A DNA stretch of 64,000 bases. Origin: Pseudomonadota bacterium (GTDB taxonomy: Bacteria > Pseudomonadota > Gammaproteobacteria > Pseudomonadales > Pseudohongiellaceae). The stretch's first letter is position 1; the number at the start of each line of letters is the position of its first letter. The notes beneath the pieces are model-generated. The model was not told the origin of the DNA and did not search any database. It was given only the letters and a program-made list of their open reading frames with translations. A program made the translations under genes and the position numbers. Shown piece by piece: positions 54,376-64,000 of the stretch. The stretch is taken from contig JAQBSZ010000008.1 of NCBI GenBank assembly GCA_027623555.1, positions 60,778 to 124,777 of the forward strand, in the 5' to 3' direction.

Positions 54376-55572
54376 ATGTTTCAAGCACTAACTCCCCTCC
54401 CCCCTGATCCAATCCTTGGACTGTCCATAGCCTTCAAGGCTGACACCAATCCGAACAAGATTGATCTCGGTATAGGTGTCTATAAGGATGTCAATGGCAA
54501 CACTCCGGTTATGCGTGCGGTGAAGAAAGCCGAAGACAGGATTCTCAAATCCCAGACTACCAAGTCCTACGTGGGGCCGGTTGGTGCTGCGGATTACAAT
54601 GAAAGGGTAGCCCACATGATTCTGGGAGAGGAACTCTACAACTCGCTCGGCCAGCGACGCGTGACTGTGCAAACGCCCGGCGGTACTGGCGGGCTGCGTC
54701 TGGCGGCGGAATTTATCCACAAGGCCAACGCGGGAGCCACGGTGTGGGTGAGCGATCCGACCTGGGCGAATCATATTCCGCTGATCTCTGCGGCTGGACT
54801 CAACGTTGAAAAGTATCCCTATTACGACTATGCATCCCACAATGTACGCTTCGCTGAGATGCTGACGTGCCTGCAACAGGCTCCCAAGGGCGACCTGGTG
54901 TTGTTGCATGGTTGCTGCCATAACCCCAGCGGCGCCGATCTCAACCAGGAGCAGTGGCAGGCTGTGAGAGACCTGGCCCGCGAGAAGGGCTTCACCGTAT
55001 TCATCGACCTGGCCTACCAGGGACTCGGTAACGGCATGGAAGAAGACGCTTACGGGGTGCGTTTACTGGCTGAATCCCTGCCAGAACTGATCGTGGTAAG
55101 TTCCTGCTCGAAAAACTTCGGTCTCTATCGGGAGCGCACGGGGGCGGTAACACTCATCTGCGATACTGCCGAATCAACGGCGGCAGCCACCACCCTGATT
55201 GCGGCGGCGGCACGCGCAAATTACTCCATGCCACCAGATCACGGCGCCGCTATCGTACAGCTCATCATGGATGATCCGGACCTGCAAGCCGAATGGGATA
55301 TGGAACTGACCGACATGCGTGACCGCATCAATGGACTGAGATCACTGCTGGTGGAGCGAATCAAGGCGGCTGGAATCGATAAGGATTTCTCCTTTATAGA
55401 AAGAGAGAAAGGCATGTTCTCCTTCCTCGGAGTAAACCTTGAGCAGATCCAGACGCTGATAAAAGACTACGGCATCTACCTGGTCAATTCGAGCCGAATC
55501 AATGTTGCCAGCATCAATGACAACAACATCGATTACCTGACCAGCAGTCTGGCGAAGGTACTCTCCAGCTAA
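54376..55572 (+). CDS. Aromatic amino acid/aspartate aminotransferase
   Basis: PLP-dependent class I aminotransferase of the AspC/TyrB type, 398 residues. It begins MFQALTPLPPDPILGLSIAFKAD, has NKIDLGIGVYKD, the Asp/Tyr pocket region LLHGCCHNPSGADL, and the PLP lysine in VVSSCSKNFGLYRERTGA. Substrate could be aspartate, tyrosine or phenylalanine; DAHP synthase nearby favours an aromatic role but this is context only. It lies in tandem with folD. Confidence 0.92.
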   Translation: MFQALTPLPPDPILGLSIAFKADTNPNKIDLGIGVYKDVNGNTPVMRAVKKAEDRILKSQTTKSYVGPVGAADYNERVAHMILGEELYNSLGQRRVTVQTPGGTGGLRLAAEFIHKANAGATVWVSDPTWANHIPLISAAGLNVEKYPYYDYASHNVRFAEMLTCLQQAPKGDLVLLHGCCHNPSGADLNQEQWQAVRDLAREKGFTVFIDLAYQGLGNGMEEDAYGVRLLAESLPELIVVSSCSKNFGLYRERTGAVTLICDTAESTAAATTLIAAAARANYSMPPDHGAAIVQLIMDDPDLQAEWDMELTDMRDRINGLRSLLVERIKAAGIDKDFSFIEREKGMFSFLGVNLEQIQTLIKDYGIYLVNSSRINVASINDNNIDYLTSSLAKVLSS

Positions 55573-55616
55573 CAGCCGAGCCAGTTAACGGGCGAACATG
55601 GGATTTATTTTGGCGG

Positions 55617-56057
55617 TTAGATCTTAACCGCCATAACGTCGGATGAAATTCCCTGGATAACACAATTGGTTGTTGCTCCGGGCAACTGCAACCAGTCATT
55701 TTCTTTCGTGTGACTTCCTACGATCACCAGATCCGCATTGATATCGGCCGCGATGCGTTTAATCTCGTACGAGGGCTCACCATAAGCGAGATAGATTTGA
55801 TCTGCGGGGATTTCGAGTTCGTAAAGCTTCATCAAGTCACGAATCTTGATAGTAATGTGATCATGCCTGCGCCGAGCGTGGGAACTTAGCTGCAGGTTTT
55901 CACCCCGCATGGCCATATCATGCATGCCATGTTTGATGACATGCACAACATGCAACTGGTCAGCATCCTGTCGACACATCGGCGCTACCCGACTGATGAG
56001 TAATTCTGATTCGTGACTCAGATCAATAGCGAGTAGTAATTTACTGAACAGCGCCAC
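55617..56057 (-). CDS. Universal stress protein UspA family
   Basis: The 146-residue protein begins MALFSKLLLAIDLSHESELLI and has the nucleotide-fold end ADLVIVGSHTKENDWLQLPGATTNCVI, close to the UspA class, which usually lacks a strict ATP-binding G-2x-G-9x-G(S/T) motif; that motif is imperfect here (GSHTKENDWLQLPGATTN). Role in stress survival is inferred from the family. It is convergent with the aminotransferase. Confidence 0.88.
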   Translation of the reverse strand: MALFSKLLLAIDLSHESELLISRVAPMCRQDADQLHVVHVIKHGMHDMAMRGENLQLSSHARRRHDHITIKIRDLMKLYELEIPADQIYLAYGEPSYEIKRIAADINADLVIVGSHTKENDWLQLPGATTNCVIQGISSDVMAVKI

Positions 56058-56234
56058 TGCTTAATCTCCTTTTCTGAACAGCATGAAACTGTTCAATATC
56101 CCAAGGAGGCTCCCTAAGGATAAAACTTAGCAGGGTTGAAACACGATAGTAGAGGAATGGAGATTTCTGCGCTTGATCTATGTCAACCGCTATTTATTTC
56201 CGCCGCAGATAGACCCTTCACTGGCAGTGAAGGC

Positions 56235-57311
56235 TCAGCTCTCTCGAATTTTCAAGGAAGGGCTTACTGCCGCTGCGAAGTCACGCAGCGCTGCCTCGGT
56301 AGTCGACCAGTTGATGCAGGCATCAGTGATTGACACTCCCGGGCGTAACTCTTCGAGATCATCTGGAATGGGTTGATTACCTTCCTCCAGATTACTCTCC
56401 AGCATCACACCGATAATTGACTGATTGCCCTGCCTGATCTGGCTCGCAACCTCCTTCAGCACCTTAAGCTGCCTGGAGTGATCCCTCTGTGCATTGCCAT
56501 GGCTGCAATCGATCATGATGTTCCGTTCATGGCCAGCCTTGAGGAGTTCATCTTCACAGGTTCGGACACTGCCGGCATCATAATTAGGTGACTTGCCGCC
56601 TCGCAGGATAACGTGACAATGCGGATTACCTTCGGTTCTGAATACGGCTACCTTCCCTGCTTCGGTCACACTGATAAAACTATGGTGCGCCGAAGCCGAA
56701 CGAATCGCGTTGATGGCAACCATCATATCGCCATGCACATCGTTCTTGAATCCAATCGCCGATGATATTCCACTGGCCAACTTGCGATGGGTCGGCGATT
56801 CCGTGGTGCGCGCTCCTATAGCGGTCCAGCTCACCAGATCCTGCAGATACTGTGGCGATATCAGGTCCAGGGCTTCAATCGCAATCGGCAAACCGATCTC
56901 GGCGATGTCCAGCATAAGCTTGCGACCAATACGGATACCGTGATCGATGCGGTGGCTGCCATCCAGGTGTGGATCATAGATGAGTCCTTCCCATCCCACT
57001 GACGTGCGCGGTTTCTCGAAGTAGACTCGCATCAGAATCAACAGGTCATCAGCCAGTTCATCGGCGAGCGGCTTTAAAAGGCGGGCATATTGGAGTGCTT
57101 CTTCAGGGTTGTGAATCGAGCAGGGCCCTACCACAACGACTAGTCGAGGATCTTTCCTGTCCAGGACGTTCTTGACTGCTCGGTGTCCGGTCATGACGGT
57201 GTTCAGAGCATTTCCCTTCAGGGCAAACTCGTCCTTCACCTCCCCCGGGGAAGGTAGTTCTTCATAACCGGTAATATGAAGATTGTCGATTTCCTTAACA
57301 CGCTTGGCCAT
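56235..57311 (-). CDS. 3-deoxy-7-phosphoheptulonate (DAHP) synthase, class I
   Basis: First enzyme of aromatic synthesis: phosphoenolpyruvate plus erythrose 4-phosphate. The 358-residue protein has VVVVGPCSIHNPEEAL with the metal Cys, RVYFEKPRTSVGWEGL with substrate-binding Arg/Lys, IGARTTESPTHR, GFKNDVHGDM, and the late IGVMLESNLEEGNQ. This is the AroF/AroG/AroH type; feedback specificity (Phe, Tyr or Trp) cannot be read safely. No trp or tyr leader was seen. Confidence 0.94.
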   Translation of the reverse strand: MAKRVKEIDNLHITGYEELPSPGEVKDEFALKGNALNTVMTGHRAVKNVLDRKDPRLVVVVGPCSIHNPEEALQYARLLKPLADELADDLLILMRVYFEKPRTSVGWEGLIYDPHLDGSHRIDHGIRIGRKLMLDIAEIGLPIAIEALDLISPQYLQDLVSWTAIGARTTESPTHRKLASGISSAIGFKNDVHGDMMVAINAIRSASAHHSFISVTEAGKVAVFRTEGNPHCHVILRGGKSPNYDAGSVRTCEDELLKAGHERNIMIDCSHGNAQRDHSRQLKVLKEVASQIRQGNQSIIGVMLESNLEEGNQPIPDDLEELRPGVSITDACINWSTTEAALRDFAAAVSPSLKIRES

Positions 57312-57420
57312 GATGCACTCTGCTGATTTTCGGGAGGGGGATTATGGTGTAAAAAGGGGTATAACTCAAAGCATTAGAAGTATTCTCATTGGCTGTTGTG
57401 AGTTTTCGAACTCTATCTGA

Positions 57421-58206
57421 TCAAAGTACCAGCCACAGCACCAGAGCAAATACAACACAGCCCCCGGCGAGCCCAAACAACAGACTAAGCCGATCCTCGT
57501 TCGTTGGATAATTCCAGTTCTGTTGCGGTACACGCTCCCCTTCGCCAACGATTAGCTTTTGCAGCTCGGCATATTCCTGGTCGGAAAGATTCTCCAGTTT
57601 ATCTTTGCTGGGTTCGGCTGCGCCAATATTCAACTCCTCGGTATAATCGACAGGGTCATCATCGAAGTATCCGCGGCGCGCTGCTCGGCGATGAGAAACC
57701 GAGGCACTGCTTCCCCTGGCTTCTCCGTGTACCGCATTACTTACCGGTTTTCTGGACGCGGTTTTTTTTTCGCTACCTTCAAGCAGACCGGCTTCGCGCA
57801 ATAAAACCTGTGCCTGTTTGAACGCTTTGGTAGTGGAAGAAAGCACGCGCTTCTCGATGTTGCGTGCCTTGGCAAATCTGATCAATGTGAAACGGCAGCG
57901 ATTATCTTTTAGTACAGTATGCAGCGACTGCTTCAGGTCGTCCCTGTCGATAAAGCTTGCCACCAGCGCATACTGTTCTTTCTCTGCCAGCTGACTGTCC
58001 GCTAGTGTTACCCAGTCTGCGCGATTACTGTGACGCAACACGCTCATGAGAAACCAGCGAGCCAGTTCAAGCGTGGTGTTCTGTCCGAGTTTCTGTTCGA
58101 TCAATTCAAGCAACTGATCGGCACTGACTTTAGCTTCCACAGCAATAGCAAATTTCTCAGCCAGAGAGATTTGTTCAGGAGTTATCTCAGGATGTTCCGA
58201 GTCCAT
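57421..58206 (-). CDS. Hypothetical tail-anchored protein
   Basis: The 261-residue protein has a soluble, mostly helical N-terminal part (about 1-140). A polar, Ser/Arg-rich linker follows (about 141-180, including SHRRAARRGYFDDDPVDY). Then comes an acidic segment, and one C-terminal membrane span (about 241-259, LLFGLAGGCVVFALVLWLV) with only two residues after it. No signal peptide, so a tail-anchored inner-membrane protein facing the cytoplasm is likely. Family not recognised. It is 8 bases from the hydrolase gene. Confidence 0.6.
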   Translation of the reverse strand: MDSEHPEITPEQISLAEKFAIAVEAKVSADQLLELIEQKLGQNTTLELARWFLMSVLRHSNRADWVTLADSQLAEKEQYALVASFIDRDDLKQSLHTVLKDNRCRFTLIRFAKARNIEKRVLSSTTKAFKQAQVLLREAGLLEGSEKKTASRKPVSNAVHGEARGSSASVSHRRAARRGYFDDDPVDYTEELNIGAAEPSKDKLENLSDQEYAELQKLIVGEGERVPQQNWNYPTNEDRLSLLFGLAGGCVVFALVLWLVL

Positions 58207-58213
58207 AGGGCTA

Positions 58214-58951
58214 TCACTGGGCCTGTTCGGGCATAAATGAACCAGTCTTCAGGAAGTGAATTGTATGATCAATAACTTCATTGTTTCGCATCATGAATGT
58301 GTGTGTCACCGGTAACACGATGTGAGCCGACATCCCTTCCACTCGAGTGCTGGCGACAGTGACGATGCTGTCATTCGGGCCATCCATTAGAAACAGATTT
58401 AGCGGATTGATGTTGGTAGTCCCCGCGATGACGCCCAACTCGAATTTTACCGGCCCCAAGTCATGCAGGATACTGCCCGGCCCGGTACCAAGCATCACAC
58501 CAGTAGGTCCCCATAACAGTTCGAATCCGGGTATCGGTGACAGGCCATCGACAATCTCGCTGCCCTGGTTGGGAGGCCCCAGCATCACAACTCGACCCAA
58601 CAGAGGATTGCTTTGCTGCTGAAAATATTGCCTGACCAGTATTCCACCCAAAGAATGTGTCACGAAATGAATAGATTCCGCACCCTGGTTATAACACTCG
58701 GCCAGACCGCGACTCACCGCATCGGCGGCGAGTAACTCGAGCTCGTAGCGCCTGGACGGGTAATTGATATTGACTACATAGTAGCCACTGCGGGTTAACT
58801 TGGTTTCCAATTCACCCATCGAGTTGGAAACCCTGGCCAGGCCGTGGAGCAATACCACGCATTCATTCTTCGCCAACGCCCCTGCCGGCAAGCTGAAGAA
58901 CAATGCGCAAACCATGCAGAACCTGGTGATGAATTGTCTGTGATGTTGCAA
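58214..58951 (-). CDS. Secreted alpha/beta hydrolase (lipase-like)
   Basis: The 245-residue precursor has a signal peptide (about 1-28, ending GALA-KN). It has the oxyanion region CVVLLHGLARVSNSMGEL, the nucleophile elbow THSLGGI with Ser, and VVMLGPPNQGSEIVDGL, all as in triacylglycerol lipase/esterase-like proteins. Substrate unknown; a periplasmic or secreted location is likely. It stands between the tail-anchored unknown and a DUF2007 gene. Confidence 0.85.
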   Translation of the reverse strand: MQHHRQFITRFCMVCALFFSLPAGALAKNECVVLLHGLARVSNSMGELETKLTRSGYYVVNINYPSRRYELELLAADAVSRGLAECYNQGAESIHFVTHSLGGILVRQYFQQQSNPLLGRVVMLGPPNQGSEIVDGLSPIPGFELLWGPTGVMLGTGPGSILHDLGPVKFELGVIAGTTNINPLNLFLMDGPNDSIVTVASTRVEGMSAHIVLPVTHTFMMRNNEVIDHTIHFLKTGSFMPEQAQ

Positions 58952-58970
58952 AACTGTGACCCTCTCTTAA

Positions 58971-58981
58971 GGAGCCTCTGA
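58971..58981 (+). repeat. Dispersed 11-mer GGAGCCTCTGA
   Basis: Exact copy adjoining the stop codon of the DUF2007 gene and preceding the hydrolase gene (on the minus strand it reads TCAGAGGCTCCTTAA). Confidence 0.7.
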
Positions 58982-59302
58982 TCAACAATTGCTGGGTATA
59001 CTGTGCTGGCAATTCCAGCACAGTGCAAAACTGGTGGCGTGGCCTTCACCGCAATTCTCACAGACCCAGTCCTCGCCCTCAATCTCAGATTCAGAGACCA
59101 ATTCCTTAATGATCTGTTCTGCGCGCCTGATATCCAGTTGCTTCTCCACCCACACCTGGGGCAAACATTCTATAAAAGGTATTTCTCCGGCGACTGAGTA
59201 GAGTCTGTCATTACGCACAGTCGCCGCAATATCGTACTGTTCAAGCACGTTCCGGATATGCCAGGCCATGGCGACACTGTCTGCAGTATAGACTCGTTTC
59301 AT
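58982..59302 (-). CDS. DUF2007 domain protein with C-terminal zinc ribbon
   Basis: The 106-residue protein has an N-terminal DUF2007 domain (about 1-68, a ferredoxin-like fold linked to PII-like signal proteins: MKRVYTADSVAMAWHIRNVLE). It ends in a zinc ribbon with Cys81-x2-Cys84 and Cys95-x2-Cys98 (WVCENCGEGHATSFALCWNC). Function unproven. It is about 20 bases from murJ on the same strand, so cotranscription is likely. Confidence 0.82.
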   Translation of the reverse strand: MKRVYTADSVAMAWHIRNVLEQYDIAATVRNDRLYSVAGEIPFIECLPQVWVEKQLDIRRAEQIIKELVSESEIEGEDWVCENCGEGHATSFALCWNCQHSIPSNC

Positions 59303-59323
59303 AGATTTTTAGCTTGGCAGCTG

Positions 59324-60928
59324 CTAGCGATAAATATGCTTCCATCTCAACCCGGAACCAAACAGCATACCCGAATATAAGATCACTCCGCCAACTACCA
59401 GGACCGTCAATTGTGTGACCTTGGTCAGCATGTCCCACTCGGTCCATGCTTGCCAGTCACCGGCTAAGGTCAGCAGGAAATAGCCCAGCACGCCATTGGC
59501 CAGGATAATGCGGAGGCTAAACACTCCCCATCCCGGCTGAAACTGGAACACGCCATCGGCTCTGAGTCCCATAAGTAATAGCCCCGCATTAAGAAAGGCC
59601 GCCAGGCTGGTGGCCAGCGCCAGGCCCATGTGAGCCAGCCCGCTAAGATAGAACACGATATTCAACACCATATTGGTACTCATCGCGATAATGCCGATGC
59701 GAACCGGGGTCGCGGTATTTTGCCGGGCGTAGTAGCCAGGTGCGAAAACCTTGATTGCCATAAACGCAAGCAGCCCCACCGCATAGGCACGCAGACTTTC
59801 CGCTGCTCTTATCACGTCGGTCTGTGTGAAATTTTCATTCTGAAACAGGGTTACCAGCAGGGGTTCAGCGATGAGAACCAGGGCTAGCGTCGCCGGTAGG
59901 GCGATGAGACACACCAACCGAAACGCCCAGTCCAGGGTTGCCGAGAACTCCGTCATCGATTTCTCTGCATGTCGTCGCGACAGACTCGGCAACACCACAA
60001 TGGCGATTGCTATACCAAAAGTTCCAAGTGGCAGTTCCATCAGTCGATCAGAGAAATACAGCCAGGAAACGCTCCCGGACACGAGCAACGAAGCGATCAG
60101 AGTATCGAGCAACAGATTTATCTGGCTTACGGAAACACCAAACAGTGCTGGCACCATCAATTTCTTGATCCGTGCTACGCCTTCGTGCAGCTTGGACGGT
60201 TTCGGCATTGGCAGGAGTTGAATTCTTGCCAGGAAGGGCAGCTGGAACAAGAGCTGGGCAAATCCGGCAACCAGCACTCCCCAGGCCAAGGCCAACTCCG
60301 GTTCGCGCATATAGGGTGCCAAGAGAAAGGCACAGCCAATCAATGAAATATTCAACAGGGCTGGTGTTAGCGCTGGAATGGCGAACCGCCCGTAGGTATT
60401 CAGCACGGCACTGCACAAGGCCGTCATCGAGATGAGCAGCAGATAGGGAAAGGTAATCTGCAGCATCTCCACGAAGAGGGCAAATTTTTCCGGCTCATCG
60501 ATATAAAAACCGTAGGCCAGGGGTATACCGATTAGTGGCGCAGCCAGTACCACCAGTAGAGTGATCAGCAGCAGAAAGCCCCCCAGAGAGGCTGCCACGG
60601 CGTTAACCAGGCCGTGCACTTCAACCAGGGATTTCTTGCTTCGATATTCTGCCAGCACTGGTACGAATGCCTGGTTGAACGCCCCTTCGGCAAATAATCG
60701 GCGCATGAAGTTGGGAATCTTATTGGCGAGAAAAAATGCATCGGCGCCATCGGAGGTACCGAACACCCTGGCGATGACGACATCCCTTGCCAGACCCAGT
60801 ACTCGTGAGATCATGGTCATGGAACCAGTGACACCGCTGGCTCTGAGTAGCCCACTCTCCTGGCCGGGCTCTGCGGCTACGCGACTACCTGGTTCGACCC
60901 GTTCCGAGTCTGGTTGCATCTCACTCAT
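59324..60928 (-). CDS. murJ: Lipid II flippase MurJ
   Basis: Flips lipid II across the inner membrane for peptidoglycan synthesis. The 534-residue polytopic protein has about fourteen hydrophobic segments and MurJ/MviN signatures: TMISRVLGLARDVVIARVFG, ADAFFLANKIPNFMRRLFAEGAFNQAFVPV (in parts) and FAPGYYARQNTATPV. An N-terminal 30 residues before the first helix is somewhat long but ATG at 60928 is the only good start. It is divergent from rpsT, as in many gammaproteobacteria. Confidence 0.96.
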   Translation of the reverse strand: MSEMQPDSERVEPGSRVAAEPGQESGLLRASGVTGSMTMISRVLGLARDVVIARVFGTSDGADAFFLANKIPNFMRRLFAEGAFNQAFVPVLAEYRSKKSLVEVHGLVNAVAASLGGFLLLITLLVVLAAPLIGIPLAYGFYIDEPEKFALFVEMLQITFPYLLLISMTALCSAVLNTYGRFAIPALTPALLNISLIGCAFLLAPYMREPELALAWGVLVAGFAQLLFQLPFLARIQLLPMPKPSKLHEGVARIKKLMVPALFGVSVSQINLLLDTLIASLLVSGSVSWLYFSDRLMELPLGTFGIAIAIVVLPSLSRRHAEKSMTEFSATLDWAFRLVCLIALPATLALVLIAEPLLVTLFQNENFTQTDVIRAAESLRAYAVGLLAFMAIKVFAPGYYARQNTATPVRIGIIAMSTNMVLNIVFYLSGLAHMGLALATSLAAFLNAGLLLMGLRADGVFQFQPGWGVFSLRIILANGVLGYFLLTLAGDWQAWTEWDMLTKVTQLTVLVVGGVILYSGMLFGSGLRWKHIYR

Positions 60929-61095
60929 GATGTTATTACTGCAGCTTCCTTTTGGGCCTGGGGTTTGTCTGGCAGTGTAGGCTCGAGGTATTTTCGAGCC
61001 CGTCGATTCTCTGCCTTGCTCAATATTGAGCTATCGGGTAATTTCGCTAATTTTTGAGCATTCTTAGTAAGTTAGCGGTCTTTGCAAGCCCTGTG

Positions 61096-61124
61096 TTGAC
61101 ATCACAAAGTGAAAACGGCATAGT
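61096..61124 (+). promoter_or_regulatory. rpsT sigma-70 promoter
   Basis: TTGACA (61096-61101), a 17-base spacer, and CATAGT (61119-61124) are followed by GTCGC. It lies about 85 bases before the rpsT start codon. The -35 is a perfect consensus. Confidence 0.7.
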
Positions 61125-61209
61125 GTCGCTCCTTCAAAATGCGGGATTCAGCAAGCGGCAAATCTCCATTTCTTATTAGATTAGATAGCACAACGCAAAG
61201 GAGTTCCAA

Positions 61210-61473
61210 TTGGCCAATTCTCCACAGGCCCGTAAGCGTGCCAAACAAGGTGAGACGCGCCGGCGCCATAATGCCTCATTCCGATCCATGGTTCGTACCA
61301 GTATCAAGAAGGTCGATGCAGCCATTGAAGGTGGCGATCATGCGGCGGCACTCACTGCCTATAATGCGGCCGTGCCGATTATTGATCGTTTGGCGGACAA
61401 AGGCATTATTCATAAAAATAAGGCGGCGCGACACAAGAGTCGACTGAATTCGGCGGTCCAGGCGCTGAAGTAA
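61210..61473 (+). CDS. rpsT: Ribosomal protein S20
   Basis: Small-subunit primary-binding protein S20, 87 residues, beginning [21 protein letters not shown], helical and basic with [10 protein letters not shown] at the end. The start codon is TTG at 61210 behind a GGAG site. rpsT of E. coli also uses a rare TTG start, which is linked to its autoregulation, so the weak start is probably functional and not an error. An intrinsic terminator follows. Confidence 0.97.
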   Translation: MANSPQARKRAKQGETRRRHNASFRSMVRTSIKKVDAAIEGGDHAAALTAYNAAVPIIDRLADKGIIHKNKAARHKSRLNSAVQALK

Positions 61474-61487
61474 ATCCTGCTCAGTTC

Positions 61488-61518
61488 AAAAAAAAAACCG
61501 GCCATGGCCGGTTTTTTA
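61488..61518 (+). terminator. Rho-independent terminator of rpsT
   Basis: ACCGGCC-AT-GGCCGGT is a perfect stem flanked by A and T runs (AAAAAACCGGCCAT..., then TTTTTTAAT). It may act on both strands, closing rpsT and the proB transcript. Confidence 0.9.
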
Positions 61519-61548
61519 ATGCCGGTGATTTGCTGTCCGGGTAAACCT

Positions 61549-61637
61549 GAGAGGATCAGATTATCTTAGCTTGAGAGGGTCAGATTATCTTAGCTTGAGA
61601 GGGTCAGATTATCTTAGCTTGAGAGGATCAGATTATC
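61549..61637. repeat. 24-bp tandem repeat at the proB 3' end
   Basis: Four units start at 61549, 61573, 61597 and 61621 with the pattern GAGAGG(A/G)TCAGATTATCTTAGCTT. The unit at 61621 is the actual proB C-terminus: the minus strand encodes DNLILSS then stop. The three others repeat this coding end and its stop downstream. Confidence 0.92.
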
Positions 61638-62732
61638 GCAGTGGATAATTTCCTCTTCCCCTGCGTAGCCCAGCAACTCTTCAATCCTGTCACTGCTGTG
61701 ACCAATCAGTTTGTGCACTTCGTCAATCTCGTAATTAACCAGGCCCCTGGCGATCTCTCGACCAGCCTGATCGGTTAAAGCCACCACATCTCCGCGTGAG
61801 AAATTACCTGTAGCCGTTTTTATCCCAACTGCCAGCAAGCTCTTACCGGAACCAGTCAGCACCTTCACTGCACCGTCATCCAGGGATAGCGACCCCTTCA
61901 GTGTCAATTGTCCAGCCAGCCACTGTTTTCTCGCAGTGACCGGTTCACTGTCTGCCTTGAGCAGAGTCCCCAGCTCTTCACCTTCGGCGATTCGCAGCAG
62001 CACACCATCGAGTTTGCCATTGGCAATAATCGTATCGGTTCCCGACCGGGCTGCCAGTCGCGCGGCGGATAATTTCGTCAGCATGCCGCCCCTGCCAAGA
62101 CTCGTGCCTTTACCGGCAACCTTGAACAGGGCGGCATCGTTGGCAGAAGCTTCTTTGATAATTTCAGCATCGGTGTTTTTGCGGGGATCAGCACTGTATA
62201 AGCCTTCCTGATCCGTCAGCAGCACCAGCACATCGGCATTAATAAGATTCGCCACCAGGCCAGCCAGGGTATCGTTATCGCCGAAGCATAACTCGGCAGT
62301 CGCCACCGTATCATTTTCATTCACTACCGGTACGACTTTCATCTGAAGTAGTGTAGTCAGCGTGCTGCGTGCATTCAGATAGCGGGTTCGGTTCGACAAG
62401 TCCTCGTGAGTGAGCAGAATTTGCGCGGCGTGTACACCATGGCGCATGAAACAACTCTCGTAAGCCTGCACCAATCCCATCTGACCGACGGCCGCTGCAG
62501 CTTGTTGCATGTGCACCTGATTGGGTCGCTTCTTCAGGTTAAGCCGCGTGACTCCCTCGGCTACCGCACCGGATGAAACCAGTACCAGTTGCACACCTTT
62601 CTGTTGCAACACTACCAGCTGCTCGGCCCAATGCGCGATCGCGACTTTGTCCAGGCCGAGACCGTTGTTAGTCACTAACGAACTGCCAACCTTGACCACC
62701 CAGCGTTTTGCGCTTTTAAATTTTTCTCTCAT
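61614..62732 (-). CDS. proB: Glutamate 5-kinase
   Basis: First committed step of proline synthesis, phosphorylating glutamate. The 372-residue protein has an amino acid kinase domain ([56 protein letters not shown]) and a C-terminal PUA domain (about 280-368). It is feedback inhibited by proline in the family. It follows obg by 26 bases. The last codons are part of a 24-bp tandem repeat. Confidence 0.96.
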   Translation of the reverse strand: MREKFKSAKRWVVKVGSSLVTNNGLGLDKVAIAHWAEQLVVLQQKGVQLVLVSSGAVAEGVTRLNLKKRPNQVHMQQAAAAVGQMGLVQAYESCFMRHGVHAAQILLTHEDLSNRTRYLNARSTLTTLLQMKVVPVVNENDTVATAELCFGDNDTLAGLVANLINADVLVLLTDQEGLYSADPRKNTDAEIIKEASANDAALFKVAGKGTSLGRGGMLTKLSAARLAARSGTDTIIANGKLDGVLLRIAEGEELGTLLKADSEPVTARKQWLAGQLTLKGSLSLDDGAVKVLTGSGKSLLAVGIKTATGNFSRGDVVALTDQAGREIARGLVNYEIDEVHKLIGHSSDRIEELLGYAGEEEIIHCDNLILSS

Positions 62733-62758
62733 AATTAATTCAAACTGTCCCGGGCCCG

Positions 62759-64000
<1,242 letters not shown>

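Noticed and set aside
61549..61637. Possible CRISPR array
   Set aside because: Four 24-bp units are contiguous with no spacers, and the unit is the proB coding end. No cas genes in the window.

Overview
The window is a contiguous piece of a gammaproteobacterial chromosome. Evidence for this is the conserved gene order (rpsB-tsf-pyrH-frr-uppS-cdsA; map-glnD-yffB-dapD-dapE; lepA-lepB-DUF4845-rnc-era-recO; nadB divergent from rpoE-rseA-mucD; sdhE-ygfX; murJ divergent from rpsT; obg-proB) and the protein types, which resemble marine aerobic lineages near the Pseudomonas/Cellvibrio/OM60-type gammaproteobacteria. No species can be named from the sequence alone. No phage, plasmid, insertion sequence, rRNA operon or CRISPR array was seen. 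Nearly all of it is housekeeping DNA.

Layout. 1-5.5 kb (minus): translation and envelope cluster, rpsB, tsf, pyrH, frr, uppS and a truncated cdsA, with an rpsB promoter of the conserved extended -10 type and a terminator/attenuator between rpsB and tsf. 5.8-11.9 kb (plus): map, glnD, an ArsC-family protein, dapD, dapE. 11.9-21.3 kb (minus): rsmJ, uppP, tsaB, a very large lysine/alanine repeat protein of the histone H1/AlgP type, adk, mazG, rlmD, cysM, recO. 21.3-29.2 kb (minus): era, rnc, DUF4845, lepB, lepA, mucD, rseA, rpoE. 29.5-34.3 kb: nadB, ygfX/sdhE, ygfZ, an unknown gene, tRNA-Arg(CCT) and a decayed duplicate of it with a structured 73-bp tandem repeat. 34.3-49.2 kb: accessory metabolic, transport and regulatory genes (ElaA-type GNAT, putP, VOC protein with a divergent SufR-like regulator, DUF945, YgiQ radical SAM, a split ATPase/membrane gene, trmJ, a degenerate suhB, MATE pump, nitroreductase, zinc-ribbon and secreted proteins, acyltransferase). 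49.2-58.9 kb: TetR regulator, small secreted protein, TauE permease, frmA, gloA, folD, aromatic aminotransferase, UspA, DAHP synthase, a tail-anchored unknown and a lipase-like hydrolase. 59-64 kb: DUF2007 protein, murJ, rpsT, proB, obg.

The parts that stand out are: (1) ribosomal protein S2 carrying an extension of about 155 residues that ends in six PAKKKA repeats, with the same repeat type forming the bulk of the H1-like protein 9 kb away, which itself has an internal start with a strong ribosome-binding site; (2) an ExeA-like ATPase and a membrane protein lying in the same reading frame, separated by one TGA; (3) a SuhB homologue that has lost most metal ligands; (4) many short tandem duplications in non-coding DNA and at gene ends (24 bp x4 at the proB stop, 73 bp x2 next to a tRNA relic, 15 bp x3, 22 bp x2); and (5) a dispersed 11-mer, GGAGCCTCTGA, present five times. 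The sigma-E cluster lacks rseB/mucB and has a good autoregulatory sigma-E promoter.
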